Shown: positions 1-10,089 of the stretch, one piece after another
Position numbering within the stretch: the first letter of the stretch is position 1
How the letters are laid out: every line of letters starts with the position of its first letter
Assembly (NCBI RefSeq): GCF_002223055.1
Contig: NZ_NKFL01000004.1
Location: forward strand, 1,798,001-1,862,000
DNA from: Burkholderia sp. HI2500
GTDB taxonomy: Bacteria > Pseudomonadota > Gammaproteobacteria > Burkholderiales > Burkholderiaceae
Direction: 5' to 3'
Length of the DNA: 64,000 bases
Made by a program: the position numbers and the translations under genes
The notes under the pieces: model-generated
The model's input: the letters and a program-made list of their open reading frames with translations, nothing else
The model's database searches: none
What the model was told of the DNA's origin: nothing

Positions 1-1
1 T

Positions 2-1141
2 GCGCTGCACCACGTCGCGACGCCTGAAATCACCACGCACTTCGTGTCGAACGTCGACGGCGCCGATCTCGCGCGCGTGCTCGAACAGGTCGATCCGGAG
101 GAAACGCTCGCGATCATCGTGTCGAAGACGTTCACGACGCTCGAGACGATGACGAACGCACGCTCGCTGCGCGACTGGTTCGTCGCGCGCGGCTGCCCCG
201 AGGACGCGCTCGCGAAGCACTTCGTCGGCGTGTCGGCGAACCCGGCCGAAGTCGTGAAGTTCGGCATCGCCGCGGACAACGTGTTCGAAATGTGGGACTG
301 GGTCGGCGGCCGTTACTCGCTGTGGTCGGCGGTCGGCCTGTCGATCATGATCGCGATCGGCCCCGAGCAGTTCGACGAGCTGCTGGCCGGCGCGAACGAC
401 ATGGACCGTCATTTCCGCGAAGCGCCGCTCGAGCGCAACCTGCCCGTGCTGCTCGGCCTGATCGGCATCTGGTACCGGAATTTCTTCGGTTCGCAGAGCT
501 ATCTCGTCGCACCGTATTCGGAAGCGCTGCACTACCTGCCGTCATACCTGCAGCAGCTCGAAATGGAGAGCAACGGCAAATCCGCGCGCCTGGACGGCAC
601 CTTCGTCGACTACCCGACCTCCGCCGTCACGTGGGGCGAGCCGGGCACCAACGGCCAGCACGCGTTCTTCCAGATGCTGCACCAGGGGCCGACGATTGTG
701 CCGATCGACTTCATCGCGGTGCTGACGCCCGAGCATCCGCTCGCGAGCCATCATCCGAAGCTGCTGGCGAACTGCTTTGCGCAGAGCGAGGCGCTGATGC
801 TCGGACGCACGCTCGACGAAGCGCGCAAGGTCGCGGGGCCGGGCAAGGAAGCGCTCGCGCCGCACCTGACGTTCCCGGGCAACCGCCCGACGACGACACT
901 GCTCGTCGATGCGCTGACGCCGCGCACGCTCGGCGCGCTGATCGCGCTGTATGAACACAAGGTGCTCGTGCAGGCAACGGTGTGGGACATCAATCCGTTC
1001 GACCAGTGGGGCGTCGAGCTCGGCAAGATTCTCGGCAAGGTGGTGGAAGCCGACCTGACGGCCGAGTCGGTCGATCCGGCCAAGCACGACTCGTCGACCA
1101 CCGCGCTGATCGAGCGCGCCCGCGCGGCGCTGAAGCGCTGA
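2..1141 (+). CDS. pgi: Glucose-6-phosphate isomerase, 5' truncated by window edge
   Basis: Interconverts glucose-6-phosphate and fructose-6-phosphate in the cytosol. The frame is open from base 2, so the true start lies outside the window; about 379 C-terminal residues of a protein usually near 540 are present. Both family signatures are visible: [11 protein letters not shown] in the middle, and near the C-terminus [12 protein letters not shown], which carries the conserved Gln and Lys region. The sugar-phosphate binding segment [12 protein letters not shown] is near the start of the visible part. The gene converges on the ABC ATPase gene, with a GC-rich hairpin between the two stop codons. 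Confidence 0.97.
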   Translation, partial: ALHHVATPEITTHFVSNVDGADLARVLEQVDPEETLAIIVSKTFTTLETMTNARSLRDWFVARGCPEDALAKHFVGVSANPAEVVKFGIAADNVFEMWDWVGGRYSLWSAVGLSIMIAIGPEQFDELLAGANDMDRHFREAPLERNLPVLLGLIGIWYRNFFGSQSYLVAPYSEALHYLPSYLQQLEMESNGKSARLDGTFVDYPTSAVTWGEPGTNGQHAFFQMLHQGPTIVPIDFIAVLTPEHPLASHHPKLLANCFAQSEALMLGRTLDEARKVAGPGKEALAPHLTFPGNRPTTTLLVDALTPRTLGALIALYEHKVLVQATVWDINPFDQWGVELGKILGKVVEADLTAESVDPAKHDSSTTALIERARAALKR

Positions 1142-1169
1142 CGCTCTCGGGTAGCGGCGTCATGCCGAT

Positions 1170-1201
1170 GCCGGCCGCGCAGCCCTGCTTGCGCGGCCGG
1201 C
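1170..1201. terminator. GC hairpin between convergent pgi and ABC ATPase genes
   Basis: Perfect 12-bp stem (GCCGGCCGCGCA at 1170-1181 with its complement at 1190-1201) and an 8-base loop. It lies between two convergent stop codons. It has no T-run on either side, so intrinsic termination is only suggested. Confidence 0.4.
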
Positions 1202-1209
1202 CGCTCAAT

Positions 1210-1923
1210 TCAGGTGCCGCGCTGCTCCGCGTGCGGCTCGACGATGCGTCCGGCGTCGATCGTCACGGTCGTCGCACAGCGGCGTGCAAGTTCGACATCG
1301 TGCGTGACGAGCACGAGCGTGGCGCCGTGCGTGCGGTTCAGTTCGAACATCAGGTCGATGACCGCATGGCCGGTGGCCGCATCGAGGCTGCCGGTCGGCT
1401 CGTCGGCGAACAGGATCGCCGGGCGCGTGACGAATGCGCGTGCAAGCGCGACACGCTGCTGCTCGCCCCCGGACAACAGCTTCGGATAATGCGCGGTACG
1501 CTCGCCGAGACCGACCTGCACGAGCAGCGCCTGGGCACGATCGGCTGCTTCACGTGCGCTGATGCCTCCCTGCAGCTCGAGCGGCAGCATGACGTTCTCG
1601 AGCGCCGTCAGGTGCGGCATCAACTGGAACGACTGGAACACGAAGCCGACTGCGCCGTTGCGCAGCGCCGCGCGCGCATCCTCGTCGAGCTGGTCGAGCG
1701 CACGCCCGAGCAGGCGAACCGTGCCGCTCGTCGCGCTGTCCAACCCTGCAAGCAGGCCGAGCAGCGTCGATTTACCCGACCCCGACGCGCCGACGATCGC
1801 GAGGCTGCTGCCCGGCTGCACGGCGAACGTGATGCCGTCGAGGATCGTCAGCTCGCCCGTTGCATCGGCGACCCGCTTGCATACGTCATGGACTTCGATG
1901 ATCGGATCGGCAATCTTGAACAT
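1210..1923 (-). CDS. ABC transporter ATP-binding protein, YbbA/LolD-like
   Basis: ATPase subunit (237 aa) of an ABC exporter or lipoprotein-release type system. Visible motifs are Walker A GASGSGKST, signature LSGGEQQRVALARAF, Walker B ILFADEPTGSLD and the switch His in LVTHD. The start MFKIADPII fits the N-terminus of the family; its ATG shares the palindrome CATG (1921-1924) with the divergent tesA start. In E. coli ybbA is also divergent from tesA but is followed by the permease ybbP. Here pgi converges directly behind it, so the permease partner must be encoded elsewhere or is absent. Substrate unknown. Confidence 0.88.
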   Translation of the reverse strand: MFKIADPIIEVHDVCKRVADATGELTILDGITFAVQPGSSLAIVGASGSGKSTLLGLLAGLDSATSGTVRLLGRALDQLDEDARAALRNGAVGFVFQSFQLMPHLTALENVMLPLELQGGISAREAADRAQALLVQVGLGERTAHYPKLLSGGEQQRVALARAFVTRPAILFADEPTGSLDAATGHAVIDLMFELNRTHGATLVLVTHDVELARRCATTVTIDAGRIVEPHAEQRGT

Positions 1924-2596
1924 GGACACGACATTTCGCTGGAAAAGACGCGCGGCGGTCGCCGCGCTGCTGGGCACCCTGCTCGCTGCCACCGTGCCGG
2001 CGCGCGCCGCAACGACGCCGGCGGCGACATCAGGCCAGCCCGTGATCGTCGTGCTCGGCGACAGCCTGTCGGCCGAATACGGGCTGCCGCGCGACACCGG
2101 CTGGGTGGCATTGCTGCGGCAACGGCTCACGACCGAGCGAATCGATTATAGCGTCGCGAACGCCAGCGTCAGCGGCGACACCACGAGCGGCGGCCGCGCG
2201 CGGCTGCCCGCGGTGCTGCAACGGCTCAAGCCGTCGATCGTCGTCGTCGAGCTCGGGTCCAACGATGCGCTGCGCGGCGTGCCGCTCGCCACGACCGAGC
2301 AGAACCTGCGCGACATCATCGCAGGCGCACGACAGGCGCGGGCGAAGGTCGTGCTGGTCGGCATGTATGTGCCACCCAATTACGGCCCCGACTACACGCA
2401 GAAGTTCCACGCCGTCTATACGCGGCTGTCGAAGGATCTCGGCGTGCCGCTCGTGCCGTTCCTGCTGGCCGGCATCGAGAACAAGCCGGAGTTGTTCCAG
2501 GCCGACCAGATGCACCCTGCACAACAGGCGCAGGGCATTCTGCTCGACAACGTCTGGCCTGCGCTGAAGCCGCTGCTCGGCAAGCCGCGCGGCTGA
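1922..2596 (+). CDS. tesA: Acyl-CoA thioesterase I / lysophospholipase, GDSL family
   Basis: Secreted or periplasmic SGNH hydrolase (224 aa) that cleaves acyl thioesters and lysophospholipid or aryl esters. Residues 1-30 form a signal peptide (RWKRR, hydrophobic core, ARA/AT cleavage region). Block I is VVLGDSLSAEYGL with the nucleophilic Ser; the oxyanion Asn is in ELGSNDALRG; the Asp-His pair is in DQMHPAQQAQ near the C-terminus. The start was chosen because it gives the signal peptide exactly. The start codon overlaps that of the divergent ATPase gene, so each ribosome-binding region lies inside the other gene's coding sequence. Confidence 0.92.
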   Translation: MDTTFRWKRRAAVAALLGTLLAATVPARAATTPAATSGQPVIVVLGDSLSAEYGLPRDTGWVALLRQRLTTERIDYSVANASVSGDTTSGGRARLPAVLQRLKPSIVVVELGSNDALRGVPLATTEQNLRDIIAGARQARAKVVLVGMYVPPNYGPDYTQKFHAVYTRLSKDLGVPLVPFLLAGIENKPELFQADQMHPAQQAQGILLDNVWPALKPLLGKPRG

Positions 2597-2617
2597 CGCT
2601 GCCGCCCCGCCGGAAAA

Positions 2618-2648
2618 CAAAAAGCCCCGCATGAAGCGGGGCTTTTTG
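2618..2648. terminator. Bidirectional rho-independent terminator, tesA/ppiD
   Basis: 13-bp arms CAAAAAGCCCCGC (2618-2630) and GCGGGGCTTTTTG (2636-2648) with a 5-base loop. The A-run on one side and T-run on the other serve both convergent genes. Confidence 0.9.
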
Positions 2649-2666
2649 TTGCGTGCGAAACGACGC

Positions 2667-4601
2667 TCAGTTGTCGCCGTCCTGCGACTGGCTGACCGTC
2701 GTACCGTACAGCTTCACCTTCGAGCGGTCACGCAGCGCAGCAAGATACGCTTCGCCTTCGCTCTGCGCGTCGACCTGCGCCATCTGCTGCTGCGCGGCGG
2801 CCAGTTGCTGCGGATCGACCGCCGAACCCGGGATCACCGCGTTCACGCGGTAGATCGCGTAGCCGTCCGCGCCGAGATCGACACCGACGTACGCCGGCAG
2901 CGTCTTCGCATCGACCTTGTACACGGCGCTCAGTGCAGCCGGCGTCAGGCCCTGCGACTGCGTGCGCGACACCTTCTGCGCGGCCGCGAACCCGTCGACC
3001 GACTTCGACTTCTGCAGTTCGGCAAGCTTCGCCGCGCCGTCCTTCTTCGCGAGCTCCGCAGCCTGTTCGGCCACGACCTTCTGGCGCACGACGTCCTTGA
3101 TCGCGTCGAGCGCAGGCACGGCGGCCGGCTTGTAGTCGGTCACGCGCGCCGAGATCAGCGTGTTGTTGCCGACGTCGATCGCCTGCGTGTTGTTCTGGCT
3201 CTTCACCGCGTCGTTGGCGAACACGGCGGCCAGGAACTTCGGATTGTTCAGCGGGCTCGTCGGCGGCAACTGCGGGTTCGGCGTCGGCGTGACGGTGGCC
3301 GTCTGGATCGTCAGCTTGTACTTGTCCGCGGCCGGCTGCAGCGTCTTCGCCTTTTCGTAGACGGTGGACGTGAAACCTTCCGCGTTGTCCGTGAACGCCT
3401 TCGATGCGTACTGCTGCTTGAGCTCGACTGCGATCTGGTCCTTCACGTCGGCGAACGGCTTGACGGCGGCCGGCTTCACTTCCGTTGCCTTCAGGATGTG
3501 GAAGCCGAGATCCGACTGCACGACACCGCTCACGTCGCCCTGCTTGAGCGCGAACGCGGCATCGTCGAACGCCTTGCCGCCCGCCGTCGAGCCACGCGTA
3601 ATGAAGCCGAGGTCGCCGCCCTTCGCGGCAGACGGTGCGTCCTGCGAGCTCTTCTGCGCGACCTGCGCGAACTGGTCCGGATGCGCCTTCACGTCGGCCA
3701 GCAGCTGCTCGGCCTTCGTCTTCGCCGCAGCCTTGTCGGCCGCGCTTGCGCTGCCCGGCGCGGCGATGAAGATGTGGCTCACGCGCACCTGTGCTTCGGT
3801 GCGGAAGTGCGTCGGGTTGTCGTCGTAGAACTTCTTGATGTCCGCCTCGGTCGGCTGCGCGCTCGCGGCCGCTGCGGCCGGCGAATAGACGAGGTACTGG
3901 ATCGTCGCGGTCTCCGGCGTCGCGAAGCTCTGCTTGTGCGCGTCATAGTACGCGGCGAGCTGCGCATCGGTCGGCTGGACCTTCGCGGCGAAGTCGCTCG
4001 TCTTCAGCACGAGCGCCTGCACTTCGCGCTGCTGCGCGGCGAGTTCGGACAGGCGTTGCGCGAGGCTCTTCGGCGTGAATGCGCTCGACACGATGCTGGC
4101 CGGAATCTGTTGCAGAGCGAGGCTGTAGCGCACGCGCTCCTGATACTGCTCGGGCGTCATCCCCTGGAACGACAGCAATTGCGCATAGCGCTCGACATCG
4201 ATCGAACCGTCGGGCTTCTTCAGCGACGCAATCATCGGGTCGCTCATCAGCGCGTCGCGCACGGCGTTGTCGGATGCGGTCAGGTGCAGACGTTGGGTCT
4301 CGTCGGCCAGCACGCGTTGCTGGATCAGGCCGTCGAGCACCTGCTTGCGGTGCTCGGGCGTATCGAACATCTTGATGTCGAACTGCCCGCCGAGCGCCTG
4401 ACGCGCCTGGTCGATCTGCTGACGGAACGCGCCGTCGAATTCGACCCGCGTGATCTTGTGCCCGTTGACTGCCGCGACGTTCGCGCTGTCGTCGAAGAAG
4501 CCGCGGAAGCCTTGGATCCCGACGAAACCCAGCCCCGGCAACACGATCAGGAGCAGGAGCGCCATCATCAGGCGCTGGTGATTACGGAAGAAATCGAGCA
4601 T
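2667..4601 (-). CDS. ppiD: Periplasmic folding chaperone PpiD (parvulin-type PPIase)
   Basis: Inner-membrane-anchored periplasmic chaperone that assists outer-membrane and secreted protein folding. 644 aa, close to the family size of about 620. The N-terminus has a short cytoplasmic stretch and one membrane anchor (about residues 14-34, MMALLLLIVLPGLGF). A SurA/PpiD-type N-terminal chaperone region follows, then a central parvulin domain (VSHIFIAAPGS ... GGDLGFITRG, about residues 265-365) and a C-terminal chaperone lobe. It lies downstream of lon and the two tRNA genes on the same strand, as in many proteobacteria. Confidence 0.93.
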   Translation of the reverse strand: MLDFFRNHQRLMMALLLLIVLPGLGFVGIQGFRGFFDDSANVAAVNGHKITRVEFDGAFRQQIDQARQALGGQFDIKMFDTPEHRKQVLDGLIQQRVLADETQRLHLTASDNAVRDALMSDPMIASLKKPDGSIDVERYAQLLSFQGMTPEQYQERVRYSLALQQIPASIVSSAFTPKSLAQRLSELAAQQREVQALVLKTSDFAAKVQPTDAQLAAYYDAHKQSFATPETATIQYLVYSPAAAAASAQPTEADIKKFYDDNPTHFRTEAQVRVSHIFIAAPGSASAADKAAAKTKAEQLLADVKAHPDQFAQVAQKSSQDAPSAAKGGDLGFITRGSTAGGKAFDDAAFALKQGDVSGVVQSDLGFHILKATEVKPAAVKPFADVKDQIAVELKQQYASKAFTDNAEGFTSTVYEKAKTLQPAADKYKLTIQTATVTPTPNPQLPPTSPLNNPKFLAAVFANDAVKSQNNTQAIDVGNNTLISARVTDYKPAAVPALDAIKDVVRQKVVAEQAAELAKKDGAAKLAELQKSKSVDGFAAAQKVSRTQSQGLTPAALSAVYKVDAKTLPAYVGVDLGADGYAIYRVNAVIPGSAVDPQQLAAAQQQMAQVDAQSEGEAYLAALRDRSKVKLYGTTVSQSQDGDN

Positions 4602-4708
4602 GCGTGACCGGAAAATTGGACAAAACGTCCGATATTACAACATACGGGGTGGGACGGGAGAAAAGCAGACGTAGCGTCCGCGAGTACGGCGCGGCAAACA
4701 GGCGCACA

Positions 4709-4745
4709 AAACGAAAGTGCCCGCACTCGGCGGGCACTTTCGTTT
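4709..4745. terminator. Strong bidirectional hairpin terminator
   Basis: 16-bp uninterrupted stem: AAACGAAAGTGCCCGC (4709-4724), loop ACTCG, and the complementary arm at 4730-4745. It lies downstream of the tRNA-Asp 3'-end remnant and resembles the terminator of the intact tRNA-Asp gene (4819-4856). Confidence 0.85.
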
Positions 4746-4748
4746 GTT

Positions 4749-4769
4749 TGGCGGAGCGGACGGGACTCG
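4749..4769 (-). repeat. 21-bp duplicate of the tRNA-Asp 3' end (remnant)
   Basis: Bases 4749-4769 are identical to 4858-4878, which are the CCA end, acceptor 3' strand and half of the T arm of the intact tRNA-Asp. The rest of the tRNA is absent. It is either a decayed tandem tRNA copy or an attachment-site-like footprint left by an integrase that used the tRNA 3' end. Confidence 0.8.
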
Positions 4770-4818
4770 CCTGCATCGTGCAGGCCGCGGCTGCGCTTGC
4801 AGGCGCTGCCCTAAACGC

Positions 4819-4856
4819 AAATGAAAAAGCCCGCACAAGGCGGGCTTCTTCATTTT
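4819..4856 (-). terminator. Terminator of the tRNA-Val/tRNA-Asp transcript
   Basis: Stem of 15 bp with one mismatch (arms 4819-4834 and 4840-4855, loop ACAAG). It begins right after the CCA end of tRNA-Asp and is followed on the minus strand by the T-run of its arm. Confidence 0.8.
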
Positions 4857-4857
4857 C

Positions 4858-4934
4858 TGGCGGAGCGGACGGGACTCGAACCCGCGACCCCCGGCGTGAC
4901 AGGCCGGTATTCTAACCGACTGAACTACCGCTCC
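4858..4934 (-). tRNA. tRNA-Asp (GTC)
   Basis: 77-nt cloverleaf including an encoded CCA. The acceptor stem starts GGAGCGG, the anticodon loop is CTGTCAC (anticodon GTC) in a CCGGC/GCCGG stem, and the T loop is TTCGAGT. It lies 23 bases after tRNA-Val on the same strand and is probably cotranscribed with it. Confidence 0.98.
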
Positions 4935-4957
4935 TTGGTCTGGCTGAATCAGGAAAC

Positions 4958-5033
4958 TGGTGGGTGCTGAGGGGTTCGAACCCCCGACCTACGCCTTGTA
5001 AGGGCGCCGCTCTACCAGCTGAGCTAAGCACCC
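4958..5033 (-). tRNA. tRNA-Val (TAC)
   Basis: 76-nt cloverleaf with an encoded CCA. The acceptor stem starts GGGTGCT, the anticodon loop CTTACAA gives TAC, and the T loop is TTCGAAC. First gene of a two-tRNA transcript with tRNA-Asp. Confidence 0.98.
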
Positions 5034-5092
5034 GTTTCCGATTCGTTCTGGCTGCGATCTGCGTTTCGGCATCAACAACCAGCGAGCCCGCA

Positions 5093-5121
5093 AGTTTAAT
5101 TCATCCCCGATCATTTTGCAA
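5093..5121 (-). promoter_or_regulatory. Putative sigma-70 promoter of the tRNA-Val/Asp operon
   Basis: On the minus strand, -35 TTGCAA (5116-5121), a 17-base spacer and -10 TAAACT (5093-5098). It lies about 60 bases upstream of tRNA-Val and downstream of the lon terminator. Confidence 0.6.
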
Positions 5122-5173
5122 AGCCCTGACGCGAATTTTTTAAACGTTCGCGCACACGATTCGGCTACGCATA

Positions 5174-5203
5174 AAAAAACCCGCGGCCATGCCGCGGGTT
5201 TCG
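5174..5203 (-). terminator. Terminator of lon
   Basis: 11-bp stem AAACCCGCGGC (5177-5187), loop CAT, and its complement at 5191-5201, followed on the minus strand by seven T residues. It separates lon from the tRNA genes. Confidence 0.9.
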
Positions 5204-5237
5204 TGAACAACCGTCAGGAACGACGATGTCCCGATGC

Positions 5238-7661
5238 TTAGTGCTTGACGAATTCCGTCGAGCCGGCATCCTTCGCCGCATCGGCGACCGGTGCCGCCGC
5301 CTTCGCCTCTTCTTCCGGCGGCAGCGGGGTCGGCGAACGCTCGAGCGCGAGTTCCAGCACCTTGTCGATCCAGCGGACCGGCACGATCTCGATCGCGTTC
5401 TTCACGTTGTCCGGAATCTCGGCGAGATCCTTCACGTTCTCTTCCGGGATCAGCACGAGCTTGATGCCACCGCGATGCGCGGCGAGCAGCTTCTCCTTCA
5501 GGCCACCGATCGGCAGGACTTCACCACGCAGCGTGATTTCGCCCGTCATCGCGACATCGGCACGCACGGGGATACCCGTCAGCACCGACACCAGCGCGGT
5601 CGTCATCGCACCGCCCGCGGACGGACCGTCCTTCGGCGTCGCGCCTTCCGGCACGTGGATGTGGATGTCCTGCTTCTCGAACGCTTCGTCCTTGATGCCG
5701 AGACGACGCGAGCGCGAGCGCACGACCGAACGTGCCGCCTCGACCGACTCCTTCATCACGTCGCCGAGCGAACCCGTACGGATCACGTTGCCCTTGCCCG
5801 GCATCACCGCGGCTTCGATCGTCAGCAGATCGCCACCGACTTCCGTCCACGCGAGGCCCGTCACCTGACCGACCTGGTTTTCCTTCGCCGCGAGGCCGAA
5901 GTCGTACTTGCGTACGCCGAGGAACGTATCGAGGTTTTCGCCGTCGACCTTGATCGCGCCCGATGCCTTCTTCAGCAGCAGCATCTTCACGACCTTGCGG
6001 CAGATCTTCGACACTTCCCGCTCGAGCGAACGCACACCGGCTTCACGCGTGTAGTAGCGGATGATGTCGCGGATCGCCTGCTCGGTGACCTCGATCTCGC
6101 CTTCCTTCAGCCCGTTGTTCTTCTTCTGCTTCGGCAGCAGGTAACGCTGGGCGATGCTGACCTTCTCGTCTTCCGTGTAACCCGACAGACGGATCACTTC
6201 CATCCGGTCGAGCAGCGGCGGCGGGATGTTCAGCGAGTTCGACGTCGCGACGAACATCACGTCCGACAGGTCGAAGTCGACTTCGATGTAGTGGTCGGCG
6301 AACGTGTGGTTCTGTTCCGGATCGAGCACTTCGAGCAGCGCCGACGACGGATCGCCGCGGAAATCCATGCCCATCTTGTCGACTTCGTCGAGCAGGAAGA
6401 GCGGATTGCGCACGCCGACCTTCGTGAGGCTCTGCAGGATCTTGCCCGGCATCGAACCGATGTACGTACGGCGGTGACCACGGATCTCGGCTTCGTCACG
6501 CACGCCGCCGAGCGCCATCCGGACGAACTTGCGGTTCGTCGCGCGGGCGATCGACTGGCCGAGCGAGGTCTTGCCGACGCCCGGAGGCCCGACGAGGCAC
6601 AGGATCGGCGCCTTCACCTTGTCGACGCGCTGTTGGACCGCGAGATACTCGAGGATGCGTTCCTTCACCTTCTCGAGGCCGAAGTGATCCTCGTCGAGTA
6701 CCTGCTCGGCGTTCGACAGGTCGTTGTTGACCTTGCTCTTCTTGCGCCACGGCAAGCCGATCAGCGTGTCGATGTAGTTGCGCACGACGGTGGCTTCCGC
6801 CGACATCGGCGACATCAGCTTCAGCTTCTTCAGCTCGGCGTCGGCCTTCTTCTTCGCTTCCTTCGGCATGCGCGCGGCGTTGATGCGCTTCTCGAGTTCC
6901 TCGAGATCCGCACCTTCCTCGCCCTCGCCCAGTTCCTTCTGGATCGCCTTGACCTGTTCGTTCAGGTAGTACTCGCGCTGGCTCTTTTCCATCTGGCGCT
7001 TCACGCGCCCGCGGATGCGCTTTTCGACCTGCAGGATGTCGATCTCGGCTTCGAGCTGTGCGAGCAGGTGCTCGAGGCGCTCGATGACCGGGAACATCTC
7101 GAGGATGTGCTGCTTCTGGTCGAGCTTCAGCGGCAGGCGCTCGGCGATCATGTCGGCGAGGCGGCCCGCTTCGTCGATGCCCGACAGCGACGTGAGAATC
7201 TCCGGCGGGATCTTCTTGTTCAGCTTCACGTACTGGTCGAACTGCGACACGATCGCACGGCGCAGCGCTTCCGTTTCAGCGCTGTCGGCGTGATCGGGTT
7301 CGAGCGGCATCACTTCGCAGGAGAATTGCGTTTCCTGCTCTTCGATCGACAACGCCTTCGCGCGCTGCAGGCCCTCGACGAGCACCTTCACGGTGCCGTC
7401 CGGCAGCTTCAGCATCTGCAGGATGTTGGCGATACAACCGACCTCGTACATGTCCTTTTCGGTCGGTTCGTCCTTGGCCGCGGTTTTCTGGGCGACGAGC
7501 ATGATGTGCTTGCCGCCTTCCATCGCTGCTTCGAGGGCCTTGATCGATTTCGGCCGGCCCACGAAGAGCGGAATCACCATGTGCGGGAAAACGACGACAT
7601 CCCGCAGCGGCAGCAGCGGGAGCGTGATGCGTTCCGGCGGGAGAAGTTGGGTGCCTGACAT
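5238..7661 (-). CDS. lon: ATP-dependent protease Lon (endopeptidase La)
   Basis: Cytosolic AAA+ serine protease that degrades misfolded and regulatory proteins. 807 aa, the normal size. The LAN substrate-binding domain starts at [13 protein letters not shown], followed by a coiled region. The AAA+ module has Walker [10 protein letters not shown] (about residue 355) and Walker [10 protein letters not shown]. The C-terminal protease domain has the catalytic Ser in KDGPSAGG (Ser681) and the Lys in GGLKEKLLA (about 724). It is downstream of clpX but has its own heat-shock-like promoter (7696-7723) and a strong terminator. Confidence 0.98.
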   Translation of the reverse strand: MSGTQLLPPERITLPLLPLRDVVVFPHMVIPLFVGRPKSIKALEAAMEGGKHIMLVAQKTAAKDEPTEKDMYEVGCIANILQMLKLPDGTVKVLVEGLQRAKALSIEEQETQFSCEVMPLEPDHADSAETEALRRAIVSQFDQYVKLNKKIPPEILTSLSGIDEAGRLADMIAERLPLKLDQKQHILEMFPVIERLEHLLAQLEAEIDILQVEKRIRGRVKRQMEKSQREYYLNEQVKAIQKELGEGEEGADLEELEKRINAARMPKEAKKKADAELKKLKLMSPMSAEATVVRNYIDTLIGLPWRKKSKVNNDLSNAEQVLDEDHFGLEKVKERILEYLAVQQRVDKVKAPILCLVGPPGVGKTSLGQSIARATNRKFVRMALGGVRDEAEIRGHRRTYIGSMPGKILQSLTKVGVRNPLFLLDEVDKMGMDFRGDPSSALLEVLDPEQNHTFADHYIEVDFDLSDVMFVATSNSLNIPPPLLDRMEVIRLSGYTEDEKVSIAQRYLLPKQKKNNGLKEGEIEVTEQAIRDIIRYYTREAGVRSLEREVSKICRKVVKMLLLKKASGAIKVDGENLDTFLGVRKYDFGLAAKENQVGQVTGLAWTEVGGDLLTIEAAVMPGKGNVIRTGSLGDVMKESVEAARSVVRSRSRRLGIKDEAFEKQDIHIHVPEGATPKDGPSAGGAMTTALVSVLTGIPVRADVAMTGEITLRGEVLPIGGLKEKLLAAHRGGIKLVLIPEENVKDLAEIPDNVKNAIEIVPVRWIDKVLELALERSPTPLPPEEEAKAAAPVADAAKDAGSTEFVKH

Positions 7662-7695
7662 TTCATTTCCCCATGAGTGGAATCAATTGTTCGGT

Positions 7696-7723
7696 AATTG
7701 AGGCCGCCACAACGAATTGCAAG
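7696..7723 (-). promoter_or_regulatory. Candidate sigma-32 heat-shock promoter of lon
   Basis: On the minus strand, CTTGCAA (7717-7723), a 13-base spacer and CCTCAATT (7696-7703). The E. coli RpoH consensus is CTTGAAA, 13-17 bases, CCCCATNT; this matches 6 of 7 and 6 of 7 scored positions with an allowed spacer. It sits 34 bases upstream of the lon start codon. Confidence 0.6.
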
Positions 7724-7796
7724 CCTTCAAGTGCGGGAAATATTCGGTAAGAAAGTAACCACCGCGTGTCGAGTCAGAGTTACCCACAAGATAAAC

Positions 7797-7837
7797 GAAA
7801 AAAAGCCGCCCACGGTCTCATGAACGGCCTTTTTCGC
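7797..7837 (-). terminator. Probable terminator of clpX
   Basis: Imperfect stem AAAAAGCCG / CGGCCTTTTT with one bulged base and a long loop, ending in T-runs on both strands. It lies directly after the clpX stop codon. Confidence 0.5.
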
Positions 7838-7860
7838 AGAACATCGTCTCGGCAAGCCGG

Positions 7861-9132
<1,272 letters not shown>

Positions 9133-9295
9133 GAATGTAGAGCCTCCGGACAGGTAAATGACATGATACGCCGATTGCTCCGGACGCCGCGCCTAGGGCG
9201 CGACCGGAGCCGGCTGGATGCGCTTGCCGCAGATGCTCAGGGCACTCGGGACGTTTGAGGGCGCCGCCCGAATCGGGGCGGCACCCCGTTTAAGC

Positions 9296-9949
9296 TCACG
9301 GGCGCTTCAACAGCACCTGATCGATCAGCCCGTACGCCTTCGCGTCCTCGCTCGACATGAAGTTATCACGGTCGGTGTCGCGCGCGATGCGCTCGACGTC
9401 CTGGCCCGTGTGCTGCGCGAGCAACTGGTTCAGCCGCTCCTTCAGGTAGAGGATTTCACGTGCCTGGATCTCGATGTCGGATGCCTGGCCGCGTGCGCCG
9501 CCGAGCGGCTGGTGAATCATCACGCGCGAATTCGGCAGCGCGAAACGCTTGCCCTTCGCACCCGACGCGAGCAGGAACGCACCCATGCTGGCCGCGAGGC
9601 CCATGCACAGCGTCGACACGTCCGGCTTGATGAACTGCATCGTGTCGTAGATCGCCATGCCGGCCGACACCGACCCGCCCGGGCTGTTGATGTACAGGCT
9701 GATGTCCTTGTCGGGATTCTCGCTCTCGAGGAACAGCAATTGCGCGACCACGAGGTTGGCGGTCTGGTCGTTCACTTCGCCGACCATGAACACCAGGCGC
9801 TCCTTCAGGAGACGCGAGTAGATATCGTACGAACGCTCGCCGCGGCCGCTCGTTTCGACGACGATCGGCACCAGCCCCAGCGCTTGCGCCTCGAAACCCT
9901 GCGGCGCGTTCGAAGCAAGCATGTCCAGCAATTCAGCGCGAGTGATCAT
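9296..9949 (-). CDS. clpP: ATP-dependent Clp protease proteolytic subunit
   Basis: Barrel-forming serine peptidase (217 aa) that degrades proteins fed by ClpX or ClpA. The catalytic triad is visible: Ser121 in GLAASMGAF, His146 in MIHQPLGG and Asp at about 195, a 10-residue offset from the E. coli numbering. The start fits the short N-terminal propeptide of the family. It lies between tig and clpX; a hairpin with a T-run separates it from tig. Confidence 0.98.
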   Translation of the reverse strand: MITRAELLDMLASNAPQGFEAQALGLVPIVVETSGRGERSYDIYSRLLKERLVFMVGEVNDQTANLVVAQLLFLESENPDKDISLYINSPGGSVSAGMAIYDTMQFIKPDVSTLCMGLAASMGAFLLASGAKGKRFALPNSRVMIHQPLGGARGQASDIEIQAREILYLKERLNQLLAQHTGQDVERIARDTDRDNFMSSEDAKAYGLIDQVLLKRP

Positions 9950-10035
9950 TCAATGAACCTTGTTCGAATGGAAAATTGAACGGAAGGAAGCCGCCCGCTC
10001 AATCGCCATATTAATGGCAACCGTGCGCTTGACGT

Positions 10036-10077
10036 AAAAACGGCGTGCGGGCCGTCGCTCCGACAGCCGGCACGCCG
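10036..10077 (-). terminator. Hairpin terminator/attenuator between tig and clpP
   Basis: 12-bp stem with one mismatch (CGGCGTGCCGGC-type arms at 10041-10052 and 10066-10077), followed on the minus strand by five T residues (10036-10040). It sits immediately after the tig stop codon, so part of the tig transcription probably stops before clpP. Confidence 0.7.
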
Positions 10078-10089
10078 CTAGAGCAACAC

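Noticed and set aside
5226..7658. Long plus-strand frame opposite lon (and a similar one at 2631-4607 opposite ppiD)
   Set aside because: Antisense shadows of conserved genes; the His/Arg/Asp-rich composition is typical of reverse-frame translation of GC-rich genes.
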